A DNA stretch of 49,512 bases from a virus, in the IMG/VR virus record IMGVR_UViG_3300029309_000011, positions 11,282 through 60,793 of that record; one strand, given 5' to 3'. This document shows, one piece after another, positions 14,468-22,897 of this stretch. The first letter of the stretch is position 1; every line of letters starts with the position of its first letter. The position numbers and the translations under genes were made by a program. Below the pieces are notes generated by a model. That model did not search any database, had not been told where the DNA came from, and saw only the letters and a program-made list of their open reading frames with translations.

Positions 14468-14914
14468 CTATTGTGGTTTTGTAGGCCATGTAATATTGAA
14501 TGGATCAGATTGTGTAGGAACATCTCTTAATGCCTGACGATATGTTTTCCATTCGTCCGATAAAGTAAGATCACTACCGGCTCTCCAATCAGTTTCTGTT
14601 AATAAATTATTTCTTTGATTTCTCACTGATCTCCATTCTTGTGTTGTAAGAGCAGTTTGTTCATCTGCTGTTGTCGATTCTACTTTCACGTTATAAACCT
14701 TACCATTATCAATATAAGCATCTACTGTAGATAATTTTTGTATTGGTGTTGTATAAGCAAGAGTTTCAACAAGTTCAACAACATTATTTGCTGTTAGAAA
14801 ATCTGTATTAGGACCGGCAGCAGTGAAACTAGTGTTAGGAAACAATTGTTGGATCGTACCAGTTTTTCGTACAGTGGATACACCTTCTTCATTGTCAATA
14901 ATTGCGTATTTCAT
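14468..14914 (-). CDS. Phage tail (fibre) assembly chaperone, copy 1
   Basis: 148 residues. The C-terminal ~55 residues (EWRSVRNQRNNLLTETDWRA, then TYRQALRDVPTQSDP and TWPTKP) match the tail assembly chaperone family PF16778: W-x-x-x-R-x-x-R-N-x-L-L-x-x-T/S-D-W ... W-x-x-Y-R-Q-x-L-R-D-x-P ... W-P-x-x-P. These proteins help fold or attach tail fibres. The N-terminal part (MKYAIIDNEEGVSTV) is typical of fibre-assembly proteins carrying a host-derived adaptor domain. Two shorter relatives occur at 34370-34639 and 38314-38631. Confidence 0.85.
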   Translation of the reverse strand: MKYAIIDNEEGVSTVRKTGTIQQLFPNTSFTAAGPNTDFLTANNVVELVETLAYTTPIQKLSTVDAYIDNGKVYNVKVESTTADEQTALTTQEWRSVRNQRNNLLTETDWRAGSDLTLSDEWKTYRQALRDVPTQSDPFNITWPTKPQ

Positions 14915-14968
14915 AATTAAGTCTTTAAATATATTCTTTTTATATTATATACAAGGTTTAGATTAAGA

Positions 14969-15931
14969 TTAGCCATCACCACTAAATACAAACCCTGTAT
15001 GTTGAGAAATGCTACCAGAAGTTGGTGTTCTTACACCATTCCAATAAACGAAATCACATGAAGCATCATTATTATTTCTATTACCCATTCCAAAAGCTGG
15101 TTTGGAAGCAGTAGACAAATGGAATGGATCAAGTAGTGATTGACTTCCATCTCCATCTGAATAAGATGTATTAGTTCCTGTCGGTATTCCAAACGCAAAG
15201 ATACCATCGTCTGCAGACAACTTGCCATTACCCTGATATCCTGTAGAAGTTGCTTGTGAGTTATTACTAAAGTTCCACCCAACTTTACCAGCAGTTGTAT
15301 TTGAATAAATAGTACCAGAAGGGTCTATTGCAACAGGATGAATATTAAGCATATCAGATAACTCATCTCCTGAAGGATAAAAAATATCACGTACTGCATA
15401 TAATCCAGGAGAATATTGTCCTGTCCAAAGATTATTTCTGCCTTTTTCGGCTGTGGATGTACCAGTGCCTTGGTTGCCATCAGTATCTACTGAACCAACA
15501 TTACCTCCAATAAATACCCAAATTAAAATACCATCAAAATTACCACCATCAAACTGTGCCATAGCCATCCATTTTTTACCGTCTATAGCACTTAAACCCT
15601 CACTACTACCACCACTCATATCAACAATCTCATTTCCTGTAGAAATAATATTACCTCCATTTGAGTTTGCGTTAAATCCTAAAGCTGTATGAGTTCTTTT
15701 ACCACCTCCAACTGTTGTTACTGAAATATCTTCTGCACAAGCATCTTTCCCAATCACTGCAAATACGTTAAAAGCAGAATTTTTTGCTTCGATTAAACTT
15801 TGGATATTTTGTAAATTTGATGGTGAGGGAAGAGTTGCAGATCCTAAAGACGTTGCGAGTGATTTTAAATCTTGAAAGATTCCACCACCACTGTTACCTG
15901 CAGCAGCACGAAGTCTGTGGTGTAATGTCAT
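14969..15931 (-). CDS. Tail fibre or tip protein (320 aa)
   Basis: Gly/Ser/Asn/Thr-rich protein without signal peptide or enzymatic motif. It has an irregular beta pattern (e.g. GGSSEGLSAIDGKKWMAMA, GMGNRNNNDASCDFVYWNG) that suggests a receptor-binding head or tip. The ATG overlaps the stop of the upstream fibre gene by ATGA, so the two are translationally coupled and could be subunits of one fibre. Position next to a fibre-assembly chaperone supports this. Exact function is inferred. Confidence 0.6.
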   Translation of the reverse strand: MTLHHRLRAAAGNSGGGIFQDLKSLATSLGSATLPSPSNLQNIQSLIEAKNSAFNVFAVIGKDACAEDISVTTVGGGKRTHTALGFNANSNGGNIISTGNEIVDMSGGSSEGLSAIDGKKWMAMAQFDGGNFDGILIWVFIGGNVGSVDTDGNQGTGTSTAEKGRNNLWTGQYSPGLYAVRDIFYPSGDELSDMLNIHPVAIDPSGTIYSNTTAGKVGWNFSNNSQATSTGYQGNGKLSADDGIFAFGIPTGTNTSYSDGDGSQSLLDPFHLSTASKPAFGMGNRNNNDASCDFVYWNGVRTPTSGSISQHTGFVFSGDG

Positions 15932-16767
15932 GAAAGATCACCCACTGTTGCACCATATAATTGTGAACTTACTGCCCATAATTCTATAGCAGTGGCATTT
16001 GCACCACCAAGAGTAGGAGCAGACCCTCCAACCCATTTCATAGTCGGCCAAGTAATGGTGTAATTAGATCCAGTAGCAGTAACTATTAGAAGCATTGATT
16101 GACCACTAGATATAGTTAGTGCTACAGAACTATTTGTTCCCATTGTTAGTACTTGGATGCCTCCATTACTAGGATTTAGGGTAATAGATGAAGCAGAAGT
16201 GACTGTATATACTTTTTCAACTATAGAAGCATTAAAAGTAGCCAACCCGTTAAAATTAATACCACCTGTGAATGTGTCTGCATACTCTAATTGACCTACA
16301 GCTGTAGCTCCACTGCCTGTAATGCTTTTAACCTGTAAAAACTTATCAGCTGTAACATTATTATCTGGCAAAATTATTGTGTAAGACTGACCAGCAGTGT
16401 GATCAGGGGATTTTATTTTTACTCCATGACTATTAACATGACAATTTAATTGTAAGCAACCCTCATAACTACTGCCATCACCTTTTATCTCTACTGCTCC
16501 TGAGCCATTGGGAGCAAGTTTTATATTTCCATTTGATGTAGATGTAGTTATTTCTCTTGTTAATACGTCTAAATTACCACCAAGCTCTGGACTACTGTCA
16601 TCTACAACATTACTTAAACCTGCACTTGGTAAGTTTGTTAAATTGGCACCTGATATAGCAGGTAAAACTGTAGGAAATCTAGCATCGGGTACAGTGCCAG
16701 AATTTAAATTACTAGCATTTATACCTTGTACTGATAGATCTACTAACTGTGCCTTAGTTTGTGTCAT
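15928..16767 (-). CDS. Tail fibre paralogue, distant copy (279 aa)
   Basis: Shares the module of the fibres at 34639-37548: LAPNGSGAVEIKGDG, LQLNCHVNSHGVKIKSP, AGQSYTIILPDNN, ADKFLQVKSITGSGATA, GQLEYA. Its N-terminus contains SNLNSGTVPDARFP, which in the other copies comes after the module, so module order is shuffled. The C-terminal half is different and ends GQSMLLIVTATGSNYTITWP. The shuffled order suggests module exchange among fibres. Start is ATG 16767. Confidence 0.75.
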   Translation of the reverse strand: MTQTKAQLVDLSVQGINASNLNSGTVPDARFPTVLPAISGANLTNLPSAGLSNVVDDSSPELGGNLDVLTREITTSTSNGNIKLAPNGSGAVEIKGDGSSYEGCLQLNCHVNSHGVKIKSPDHTAGQSYTIILPDNNVTADKFLQVKSITGSGATAVGQLEYADTFTGGINFNGLATFNASIVEKVYTVTSASSITLNPSNGGIQVLTMGTNSSVALTISSGQSMLLIVTATGSNYTITWPTMKWVGGSAPTLGGANATAIELWAVSSQLYGATVGDLS

Positions 16768-16810
16768 TTATGATTAAAAACTTGATTATTAAATCAATTT
16801 TACGATGACT

Positions 16811-17005
16811 TTATTTACGAAATCTCACTGTTTCCATCATTGGTTTACCTAATTCCTGTTCGTATTCTCTTTCTATTTCAAAATCATCAACGTCTGTTCC
16901 TGCTTGACTATATTTATTCATTCCTTTTACAAATCCAGATAAGAAAGTCTTACCTCCTCCATTTGCCATTACTGCTGGAAAATCATTATCTCCCATATCA
17001 TGCAC
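16811..17005 (-). CDS. Small protein (64 aa)
   Basis: Starts MHDMGDNDFPAVMANGGGKT. It is acidic, with a glycine turn and a charged helix (FEIEREYEQELGKPMMETV). It overlaps the previous small gene by 8 nt. Small proteins of this kind in structural blocks are often minor virion or assembly proteins; no family is recognised. Confidence 0.5.
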   Translation of the reverse strand: MHDMGDNDFPAVMANGGGKTFLSGFVKGMNKYSQAGTDVDDFEIEREYEQELGKPMMETVRFRK

Positions 17006-17219
17006 CCATCCTATTTAAAAAATCAGCAACTCTATCACCAACTGGAGTCTCCTGTGATATTGCGTTCATGGGATTAGTTTTTTCAGCTGCCCTTTTATTT
17101 GCTTGAAAGTAAGGAGCACTAACCATATTTCCTTGATTCATAGTATCCATTTGTTTTAATTTTGGATCTGACATCAAAGAACTTTCATCAAATCCAGCTT
17201 GCATTGGGTATCCTGGCAT
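16998..17219 (-). CDS. Small Met/Asn-rich protein (73 aa)
   Basis: Begins MPGYPMQAGFDESSLMSDP, with many Met, Asn and Gln, and ends with VADFLNRMGA. It precedes the 64-residue gene on the minus strand. No signal peptide or membrane segment. Likely a minor structural or scaffold-like protein; function unknown. Confidence 0.5.
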   Translation of the reverse strand: MPGYPMQAGFDESSLMSDPKLKQMDTMNQGNMVSAPYFQANKRAAEKTNPMNAISQETPVGDRVADFLNRMGA

Positions 17220-17273
17220 TTATCTTTACAAAAGTTGTTATTTAAATAATATCATCGACAAGACTTTTAGACT

Positions 17274-17319
17274 AGGTACGTAAGTGTATACCTTTTTTAA
17301 ACAGTCATCAACCTAACCC
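17274..17319 (+). repeat. Direct repeat copy 1 in the control region
   Basis: Imperfect ~45-bp repeat: AGGTACGTAAGTGTATA, then AAACAGTCATCAACCTAACC. Pairs with copy 2 at 17489-17533. The two lie 215 bp apart in a 369-bp stretch (17220-17588) with no gene except a 13-codon ATG frame at 17428-17469. Confidence 0.8.
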
Positions 17320-17428
17320 AAAACCTTGAAAAACTTTTTCCGCATTTTTTATCAAAAAATAGTGGTAGGGTTAGTGCAAATATTTGTACTTTGTCTCTGA
17401 AATAGATTTTTACGACTAAGGTTTACTA

Positions 17429-17588
17429 TGAACACCCAAGTTCCTAAAAAAAATAGTGATTTTACTTAACTGCATGAGTGCGGTGGTTAGGTATGTGAGT
17501 GTATATAAAGTTAAACAGTCATAAACCTAACCTCATCTTCTATAGAAGTAATATAAATAAGCAAAATTTTTTGGTATTTGGGTGTTCA
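17429..17588. repeat. 11-bp inverted repeat abutting the HNH-like gene start
   Basis: TGAACACCCAA (17429-17439) and TTGGGTGTTCA (17578-17588) are perfect reverse complements. The right arm ends on the base before the ATG at 17589, and the left arm overlaps a 13-codon ORF. Folding of the leader could sequester the start region. Confidence 0.75.
17485..17533 (+). repeat. Direct repeat copy 2 with GGTTAGGT/ACCTAACC hairpin arms
   Basis: AGGTATGTGAGTGTATATAA then AAACAGTCATAAACCTAACC. The ends also form an inverted repeat GGTTAGGT (17485-17492) / ACCTAACC (17525-17532). In copy 1 the left arm of this hairpin is degenerate. Confidence 0.8.
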
Positions 17589-18764
17589 ATGATTGTCATT
17601 GGTAATAAAGGGATGTATGCTTACGAGTACACCTACCCCCTACTTTGCATGAAGAATAGTGATGCATTTTTATATAAGAATTTGACTGCATATGATCAAA
17701 TATTATTTGTGCGGGCTTTTCAAACAGCTTTAGAACACTTTGGAAAAGAATCTTGTTGGTGTTTAACAAAGATGAACAATGCCGGATTTAAAGGTTTTAC
17801 TACAAGTAAAAAAACAAAACTCATGTATAAAGGACATGATGCAAGACCTTTAATATTAAATATGACAGGAAGAAATTATTCAGAAGAAAAACCCATAATT
17901 GTCAAAAGAAGCGAATGCAAGTCTAAATATTGTCTTAATCCTGCTCATTATTATTGGGGAACTAGAAAAGATGTAGCTTATGAAAATGCAAAAGTAAATG
18001 AAAAATCAATAAATATTGACTTAATAACTAAGTTGAGAAATGAAAGTCAAAGTGGTATAAGTAGTCGAAAATTATCTAAACATTATCGATTGCCATATCA
18101 TTCAGTAAGAAGAATTTGTTCTGGTGAGACTTATGAGGATGTTGAAAATAAGGAAGATGAATATAATGAGGATAAGATTTGGTCAAATCTCTCAGACGTT
18201 TGCATAAATTTGATGAGAGCTCATCCAGATGAAGCAAAAAATTTTAGAGGAGTCGTGACAGAAACTCAACACTACGAATGTCCTTGGCATATACAAGGGA
18301 CTGAAAAACATAAAGGTAATTTTGGATTAATGGGAGAGTGCCTAGATTGTATGAATGAAATAAAAAAATCAAGATGCACGGTAGATGTTAGAGAATTTGA
18401 AATGAAATGGTATTGGCAAGTAAAAAGATTTTGGGAACAGGTAGATATAAGAAGTGAAGATGAATGCTGGGTATGGCAAGGTGCTACAAGGAAAAATGGA
18501 ACAGAATCTACTGCATATTTTCCCTCCCCATTTCACTCAGGTAAAACACAATCTGCCCCACGTATTGCCTTCTGGTTAAGTCGTGGATATACAGGTAAAT
18601 ATAGAATATTTAATAACCCTACCTGCAAAGCATTTTGTTGTAATCCAAAACATTTAATGATAAAAGGACAAAAAGATATTCCTCAATGTGAGGCTATAAA
18701 AGACATTAAACTTCATCACGAAAATATTCTGCAGTATCATAGAGAAAGAAATAATCAAAATTAA
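17589..18764 (+). CDS. Tandem degenerate HNH-like DNA-binding protein (391 aa)
   Basis: Two HNH-type zinc modules are visible. Module 1: CWCLT (56-60), then KRSECKSKYCLNPAHYYWGT (C110, C115, H120). Module 2: CWVWQGAT (293-300), then PTCKAFCCNPKHL (C346, C350, H355). Between them are a helix-turn-helix (SSRKLSKHYRLPYHSVRRIC, 158-177) and a second Cys/His cluster (CPWH 231-234, CLDC 251-254). In active HNH proteins the first block has AHR; here it reads DARPLIL and SAPRIAF, so the usual first His seems absent in both. It may be a transcription factor or an inactive endonuclease. Start could be ATG 17589 or 17613; the frame is open back to a GTG at 17499. The upstream 369 bp carry direct and inverted repeats. 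Confidence 0.7.
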   Translation: MIVIGNKGMYAYEYTYPLLCMKNSDAFLYKNLTAYDQILFVRAFQTALEHFGKESCWCLTKMNNAGFKGFTTSKKTKLMYKGHDARPLILNMTGRNYSEEKPIIVKRSECKSKYCLNPAHYYWGTRKDVAYENAKVNEKSINIDLITKLRNESQSGISSRKLSKHYRLPYHSVRRICSGETYEDVENKEDEYNEDKIWSNLSDVCINLMRAHPDEAKNFRGVVTETQHYECPWHIQGTEKHKGNFGLMGECLDCMNEIKKSRCTVDVREFEMKWYWQVKRFWEQVDIRSEDECWVWQGATRKNGTESTAYFPSPFHSGKTQSAPRIAFWLSRGYTGKYRIFNNPTCKAFCCNPKHLMIKGQKDIPQCEAIKDIKLHHENILQYHRERNNQN

Positions 18765-18766
18765 AA

Positions 18767-19444
18767 GTGGCAAGATTTCTTACTACTATCCCTACTAATT
18801 TAGGTTTTTTTAATTTAGGAACTGTTGAAGCTTATCCTACAGGTGGTGCAGGACCCACTGCGTATGGCCCAACATCTTATTTTGGATCTGATCCAAGACC
18901 CGCAGAGCAAGGTGATAATCTTAATAATCCAATTAATTTAGGTGATTTTTCTGCAATATTCAAATCTCAGACAATATCTAATTCTCATGGTGGTCTGTCA
19001 AGAAGGCAAAGCACATTCTATGAAATAGATTTAATCTTACCAAGAACAGTGCAATTTACACAAGAATTCTCACGCACTTCATATGAAAAACAAACAAATA
19101 AAAATACACTATTAGCTTTTTATGAAATTGATGAAAACGGACATAGACAGGAGTTACCTATTAATAATGATGGATATGTATTTCGTGAATCATCTATTGA
19201 TTATCAAGAAGATGATATAGGAGCACTACAAAATGATTATCCAATTACAAGATTAGAAAAAGGCAAATATTTATTTGTTATCACAAATGATATAAGATAT
19301 TTAGAAACAACATATTCTATTGGACTTAATGTATCAGTTTTAGATTGGCGACTAACAGTAGAGACAACTGAAGAACAAATAAACTTTGGTCAAATTGATG
19401 ATGAAATAAAGGATACTATAAATTTTGGTTCAACAATTTCTTGA
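18767..19444 (+). CDS. Beta-rich protein, possibly a virion or surface protein (225 aa)
   Basis: GTG start 2 nt after the previous stop. The N-terminus (IPTNLGFFNLGTVEAYPTGG) is followed by a beta-sandwich-like pattern: RRQSTFYEIDLILPRTVQFT, LLAFYEIDENGHRQ, LEKGKYLFVITND. The alternation of strands ending in a GKYLFVITND edge resembles pre-peptidase C-type (PPC) beta domains. No catalytic residues are seen. Coupling to the HNH-like gene may simply be operonic. Function unknown. Confidence 0.55.
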   Translation: MARFLTTIPTNLGFFNLGTVEAYPTGGAGPTAYGPTSYFGSDPRPAEQGDNLNNPINLGDFSAIFKSQTISNSHGGLSRRQSTFYEIDLILPRTVQFTQEFSRTSYEKQTNKNTLLAFYEIDENGHRQELPINNDGYVFRESSIDYQEDDIGALQNDYPITRLEKGKYLFVITNDIRYLETTYSIGLNVSVLDWRLTVETTEEQINFGQIDDEIKDTINFGSTIS

Positions 19445-19452
19445 CATTAAAG

Positions 19453-20214
19453 TTAATCGTCTTCGTCATCGAAATCATTTTCTTTTGAATTGTTCTCTTC
19501 CTTTGGTTTCGTTTCGTTTTTGACTGGTTTGTTCATTTCTCTAGGTAGTAATGAATCAGGATTAAATCTAGCAAAACCAGGTGCCCCTCTATTTATTCCA
19601 TAAATATCAGCATCTGTTCGTCCTTCTTCCCTTCCATGACGTAGATAATGCTCTCTCGCCATATTTAAATCGGCACCAAAAGCATCCCTAAGATCTGTGT
19701 AGTTTTCTAAATACTGTCTTGCATCAAAACCTGATTGAGTTACTGGGGCATAGTTACGTTCTGCCGTTTTAGCTTTTGCTACAGCGTCGTTATAGGCAGT
19801 CTTTGCATTATTCAATCTCATGTTTGCTGCATCTATTGCTGGAGATTGTTTTCTTTTATCTGAAATTCCACGTAAACCTGCTGCTAGAACTCCGCCTATA
19901 GACCCACCACTAAATCCACCTGTTTGAGAATTTGATCTCTCACCAAAAAAAGAATTTTCTCTTTTTGGTAATGATGCTAGATAGGATGCACGTTCTTGCA
20001 TCTCAACACCTCTTGCCCTAGCTCCTCTTTCTTCTGAAGTTCCTACTTCGTTATATCTCCTATTAAGTGCTCGATTATATTCTTTATCTAGTCTTCCCGC
20101 ATATTCAGCTGCATTCTGAAAACTTGATTGAGGTACTAAAGTTTGATAAGCCTTCGCCTGCTCTTGTTCTGGGATTTGAATTGTTGGTGTTGAGGATCTA
20201 AAAAGACTTCCCAT
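19453..20214 (-). CDS. Virion-associated protein with a YLxNYxDL motif (253 aa)
   Basis: A helical, Ala/Arg/Gln-rich N-terminal half (EYAGRLDKEYNRALNRRYNE), a Gly/Ser-rich linker (GGFSGGSIGGVLAAGLRGIS), a coiled-coil segment (RLNNAKTAYNDAVAKAKTAE) and then one copy of the repeat FDARQYLENYTDLRDAFGAD with HYLRHGREEGRTD. That repeat is known from bacterial surface and calcium-associated proteins. The tail is strongly acidic. The architecture resembles internal or minor virion proteins of cyanophages; the role is inferred. Confidence 0.55.
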   Translation of the reverse strand: MGSLFRSSTPTIQIPEQEQAKAYQTLVPQSSFQNAAEYAGRLDKEYNRALNRRYNEVGTSEERGARARGVEMQERASYLASLPKRENSFFGERSNSQTGGFSGGSIGGVLAAGLRGISDKRKQSPAIDAANMRLNNAKTAYNDAVAKAKTAERNYAPVTQSGFDARQYLENYTDLRDAFGADLNMAREHYLRHGREEGRTDADIYGINRGAPGFARFNPDSLLPREMNKPVKNETKPKEENNSKENDFDDEDD

Positions 20215-20270
20215 TATGATTTTTTAAATTTAACTTCTATAGTAATTCTATCTGTAACAAATTCATATAA

Positions 20271-20639
20271 ATGATTGACCCCAATATATCCGACAGGGAG
20301 AAAAAAAATAATCAAAATCAATTCAGCATAAGTAATAGTACGACGCATGATAATCAATATCCATATCAATCTGATATTAGCCAACTTTTACATCGTCTGT
20401 CTACTGCTCAACTTGAACAATTATGTACACTACAAGAAATGCTTTTAGCTAAATCATTTTGGGAGGCTTCAAACTACAGTGGTTCTTTAGAAAAATGTGA
20501 AAAAAGACTTTCTGAAATATATGGAGAAGACTGGGATCAATATGTAAAATTAAAAGATCATTTTTTAAGCTTGAAACATTATTATATCTGGGCTTTACTA
20601 ATTAGTCATAGACAACAATGGAATGATGTAAAAAAATAG
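20271..20639 (+). CDS. Hypothetical protein (122 aa)
   Basis: A polar N-terminus of ~35 residues rich in Asn/Ser/Gln is followed by helices (STAQLEQLCTLQEMLLAKSF, CEKRLSEIYGEDWDQYVKL). No catalytic or membrane motif. It is followed 29 nt later by a run of coupled plus-strand genes ending in the methylase-like protein. Confidence 0.6.
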   Translation: MIDPNISDREKKNNQNQFSISNSTTHDNQYPYQSDISQLLHRLSTAQLEQLCTLQEMLLAKSFWEASNYSGSLEKCEKRLSEIYGEDWDQYVKLKDHFLSLKHYYIWALLISHRQQWNDVKK

Positions 20640-20668
20640 GCTAGTATTTGAACAGATAGTGTCCTCGA

Positions 20669-21274
20669 ATGGAAGAACAAAAATTAGAGGATTGGGTAGA
20701 TATTTTAGATACAACAAATTATGCTCCTCATAAAGATCCTGACAACCTCTATCAAAGCTATAGATTTGTTGATTTAGATATAAACTCTGTAACAACTAGA
20801 AATTTTAAGAAAAAATTATGTAAATCATTAATCGAGCAAGTAGAAATATTTATACCTCCTTCAGGAAGCTTTAGTAATCAAGATTTAAGAAGATATCTTG
20901 AATTAGTTTCAAGCTATGAAACAAGTACTAAAGATTTAATTTTAGGACTGTCACTAGCAGATCAGATAAGATTAACTTTTAGTGATATGAAAACAAGCAC
21001 TATCTGTGATAGATATCCAGAAATTAATTTAGCCGAAAAAAGAAGATATAGATGTGTTGCAGAATATCTAATTAGACAAGGAGAATTAACTAAATTACGT
21101 GATAAAAACGGAAAATTAATAAAAAAAATCGGAAATATGCAAAAAGCTGTAGTTTTATACAGACCATTACCAAAATTATTAGAAACACTTAAAAAATCAG
21201 GGCTTAGTGATTTAATTAAAATTGACAAAGATAAAAAAAATGATAAGAATATAGTAGTTGAGAAATCTAAATGA
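20669..21274 (+). CDS. Helical protein, possible DNA-binding (201 aa)
   Basis: An all-alpha-looking protein with basic C-terminus. The stretch EINLAEKRRYRCVAEYLIRQ then GELTKLRDKNGKLIKKIG resembles a winged-helix second half, followed by a Lys-rich tail. Its stop overlaps the next gene by ATGA. I would call DNA binding possible but unproven. Confidence 0.55.
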   Translation: MEEQKLEDWVDILDTTNYAPHKDPDNLYQSYRFVDLDINSVTTRNFKKKLCKSLIEQVEIFIPPSGSFSNQDLRRYLELVSSYETSTKDLILGLSLADQIRLTFSDMKTSTICDRYPEINLAEKRRYRCVAEYLIRQGELTKLRDKNGKLIKKIGNMQKAVVLYRPLPKLLETLKKSGLSDLIKIDKDKKNDKNIVVEKSK

Positions 21275-21678
21275 CAAGTAGAAGAAATAAATTACTTAAA
21301 AAATTAATTGGAAAAACTACAGGAGAGGATGAAAAAAAGTTATTTCAGCTAACTATTGAAAGAATTTGTGCTGACATGTGTGAATTTTACTATAAGTTTT
21401 ATCATAATGATGGCCCAGGGGCGATGGTATATGTTCCAAATCATGAAGATGAAAAAAAATCCATGTTTTATTTAACAGTTAATAATCTGATTACCGCTGT
21501 AGATGACCTTAATAGCAAAAATTTAGATGGTGCTGCAGATGTCATGAAGAAGGCAATAGTACGAGCCGAAAAATTAGATCCTGATAAAGAAGCATTATTT
21601 ATTATTCAGGACGATAAAGAAATGTCTTTAGTGCATTACAAAATAGATAGTGAAGGTGCAAGTTTTAAACAAATGTGA
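21271..21678 (+). CDS. Hypothetical protein (135 aa)
   Basis: ATGA overlap at the start and GTGA at the end, so it is tightly coupled with both neighbours. The protein has a basic N-terminus, then helices containing FQLTIERICADMCEFYYKFY and an acidic middle (AVDDLNSKNLDGAADVMKKA). No recognised motif. It may be a partner of the methylase-like protein that follows. Confidence 0.6.
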   Translation: MTSRRNKLLKKLIGKTTGEDEKKLFQLTIERICADMCEFYYKFYHNDGPGAMVYVPNHEDEKKSMFYLTVNNLITAVDDLNSKNLDGAADVMKKAIVRAEKLDPDKEALFIIQDDKEMSLVHYKIDSEGASFKQM

Positions 21679-22295
21679 CTAAAGGATCATGGGGTGCTAG
21701 TAGGAGATCTTTAGCACAAGTCGAACATATATCACACGATTGGTTAACTCCTTGTGAATATTTACCTTATATAGACGCATTATTAAGAGATATAGATTTA
21801 GATCCTTGTTCAACATATGATGCTAACAACCAATTTTTAAGAGCAAGAAAAATTTATACTTATGAAGTTGACGGTCTGAATATTGAAGAACCTTGGACTG
21901 GTAAAACATATTTATTTCCCCCAACCTTTGGAAGATGCTCTTTTGCAGAAAAAAGAGGCACTTGGAGATGGAGTTTATCTGCGGGTAGAGGAGCAAAAGC
22001 CCCATCAGTTATCTGGTTTAAAAGACTTTTAAGAGAATGGAAATTAAGAAACATTCCAGAAGCATTATTTTTCACTACTTATTCAGAGATGATAAGAACA
22101 TGTCCAGAAATGTGGGATTTTCCAGTCTGTGTACCTACTGACAGGGCTAATTTAATACATGGAAAAAAATTTGAGTGTTTAGAATCACCAATAAGTTGGG
22201 GATACTTTATCTATTTACCTGAAATAAGTATGGGATTTAATCAGACAGAAAGATTTAAAAATATATTCTCTCACATTGGCAAAATAATTTGCTAA
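21675..22295 (+). CDS. Dam-like phage N6-adenine methyltransferase, motif IV altered
   Basis: GTG start overlapping the previous stop. The layout follows phage Dam-type methylases (PF05869): DWLTP (22-26), LDPCS (42-46), a DGL stretch (66-68), W-x-G (74-76), then the position of the catalytic motif IV. There, N/D-P-P-Y is replaced by FPPT (81-84). Adenine methylases need Asn/Asp and an aromatic at this motif, so the enzyme may be inactive or modified in substrate. The length (206) is normal. The rest includes a plausible C-terminal fold (FFTTYSEMIRTCPEMWDF). Confidence 0.65.
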   Translation: MTKGSWGASRRSLAQVEHISHDWLTPCEYLPYIDALLRDIDLDPCSTYDANNQFLRARKIYTYEVDGLNIEEPWTGKTYLFPPTFGRCSFAEKRGTWRWSLSAGRGAKAPSVIWFKRLLREWKLRNIPEALFFTTYSEMIRTCPEMWDFPVCVPTDRANLIHGKKFECLESPISWGYFIYLPEISMGFNQTERFKNIFSHIGKIIC

Positions 22296-22489
22296 TCAAT
22301 CATCTGCCGTGGAAAATTCATATCCCTTAATTGTGCTATATATGATCTTAAAAAATTTTTAGAGCTATTGTTATCAACACCAGGTCTTACACCCCGTCTA
22401 TTTGGGCTAATATCTTGTTTTGAATCTAACGACCTGTAAAATCTGTAACGATTGTCAACGTCGTAAGTTGAAGTAGACTTAGGGTTCAT
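22292..22489 (-). CDS. Small hypothetical protein (65 aa)
   Basis: A polar, Arg/Asn-rich product (MNPKSTSTYDVDNRYRFYRS at the start) without motif. It overlaps the end of the convergent methylase-like gene by 4 nt and faces away from the DUF1599-like gene at 22514. Coding status is supported only by length and codon pattern. Confidence 0.4.
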   Translation of the reverse strand: MNPKSTSTYDVDNRYRFYRSLDSKQDISPNRRGVRPGVDNNSSKNFLRSYIAQLRDMNFPRQMID

Positions 22490-22513
22490 ATTTTTATTCT
22501 ATTGGAGATGAAC

Positions 22514-22897
22514 ATGGCAATGAGTAAAACTGAAATGCAAATTGAAAAGGTATGTGATGAAATAAAAGAACTTTTAATTAGCAAAAACAGAAAATATGGT
22601 AATTCTGCTTTAAAACCTAACAGAATCTTTAGTAAATGTTCTGCTACAGAACAGTTATTAGTTCGTATAGACGACAAATTAAATCGAATTATGAAAGGGG
22701 CTGGCTTATTAGCTACTGACGAAGATGTCATAAATGATCTTATTGGATATTTAGTACTGCTAAAAATAAGTATGCCTTATGAGAAAAGTAATGAAATTCA
22801 AGAAATTGCACAATCAATCTACGGAAAAGGATTTAAATCAGGTAATGTCGAAATCCAAGTCCAAGACATCCTCGATCATGCAAGAGACTTCGATTGA
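22514..22897 (+). CDS. DUF1599 / Nmad1-like protein (127 aa)
   Basis: Several in-frame starts exist (TTG 22502, ATG 22508, 22514, 22520); ATG 22514 has GGAG 6 nt before it. The core KNRKYGNSALKPNRIFSK then LLVRIDDKLNRIMKG then VINDLIGYLVLL matches DUF1599, named nucleotide-modification-associated domain 1. Members occur in phages that make modified nucleotides and look like all-alpha NTP pyrophosphohydrolase relatives. A role in nucleotide pool or DNA modification fits its place next to the methylase-like gene. Assigned by motif only. Confidence 0.75.
   Translation: MAMSKTEMQIEKVCDEIKELLISKNRKYGNSALKPNRIFSKCSATEQLLVRIDDKLNRIMKGAGLLATDEDVINDLIGYLVLLKISMPYEKSNEIQEIAQSIYGKGFKSGNVEIQVQDILDHARDFD

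Noticed and set aside
17274-17533. Possible CRISPR array
   Set aside because: Only two imperfect copies, 215 bp apart, with no uniform spacers; more like a control region.
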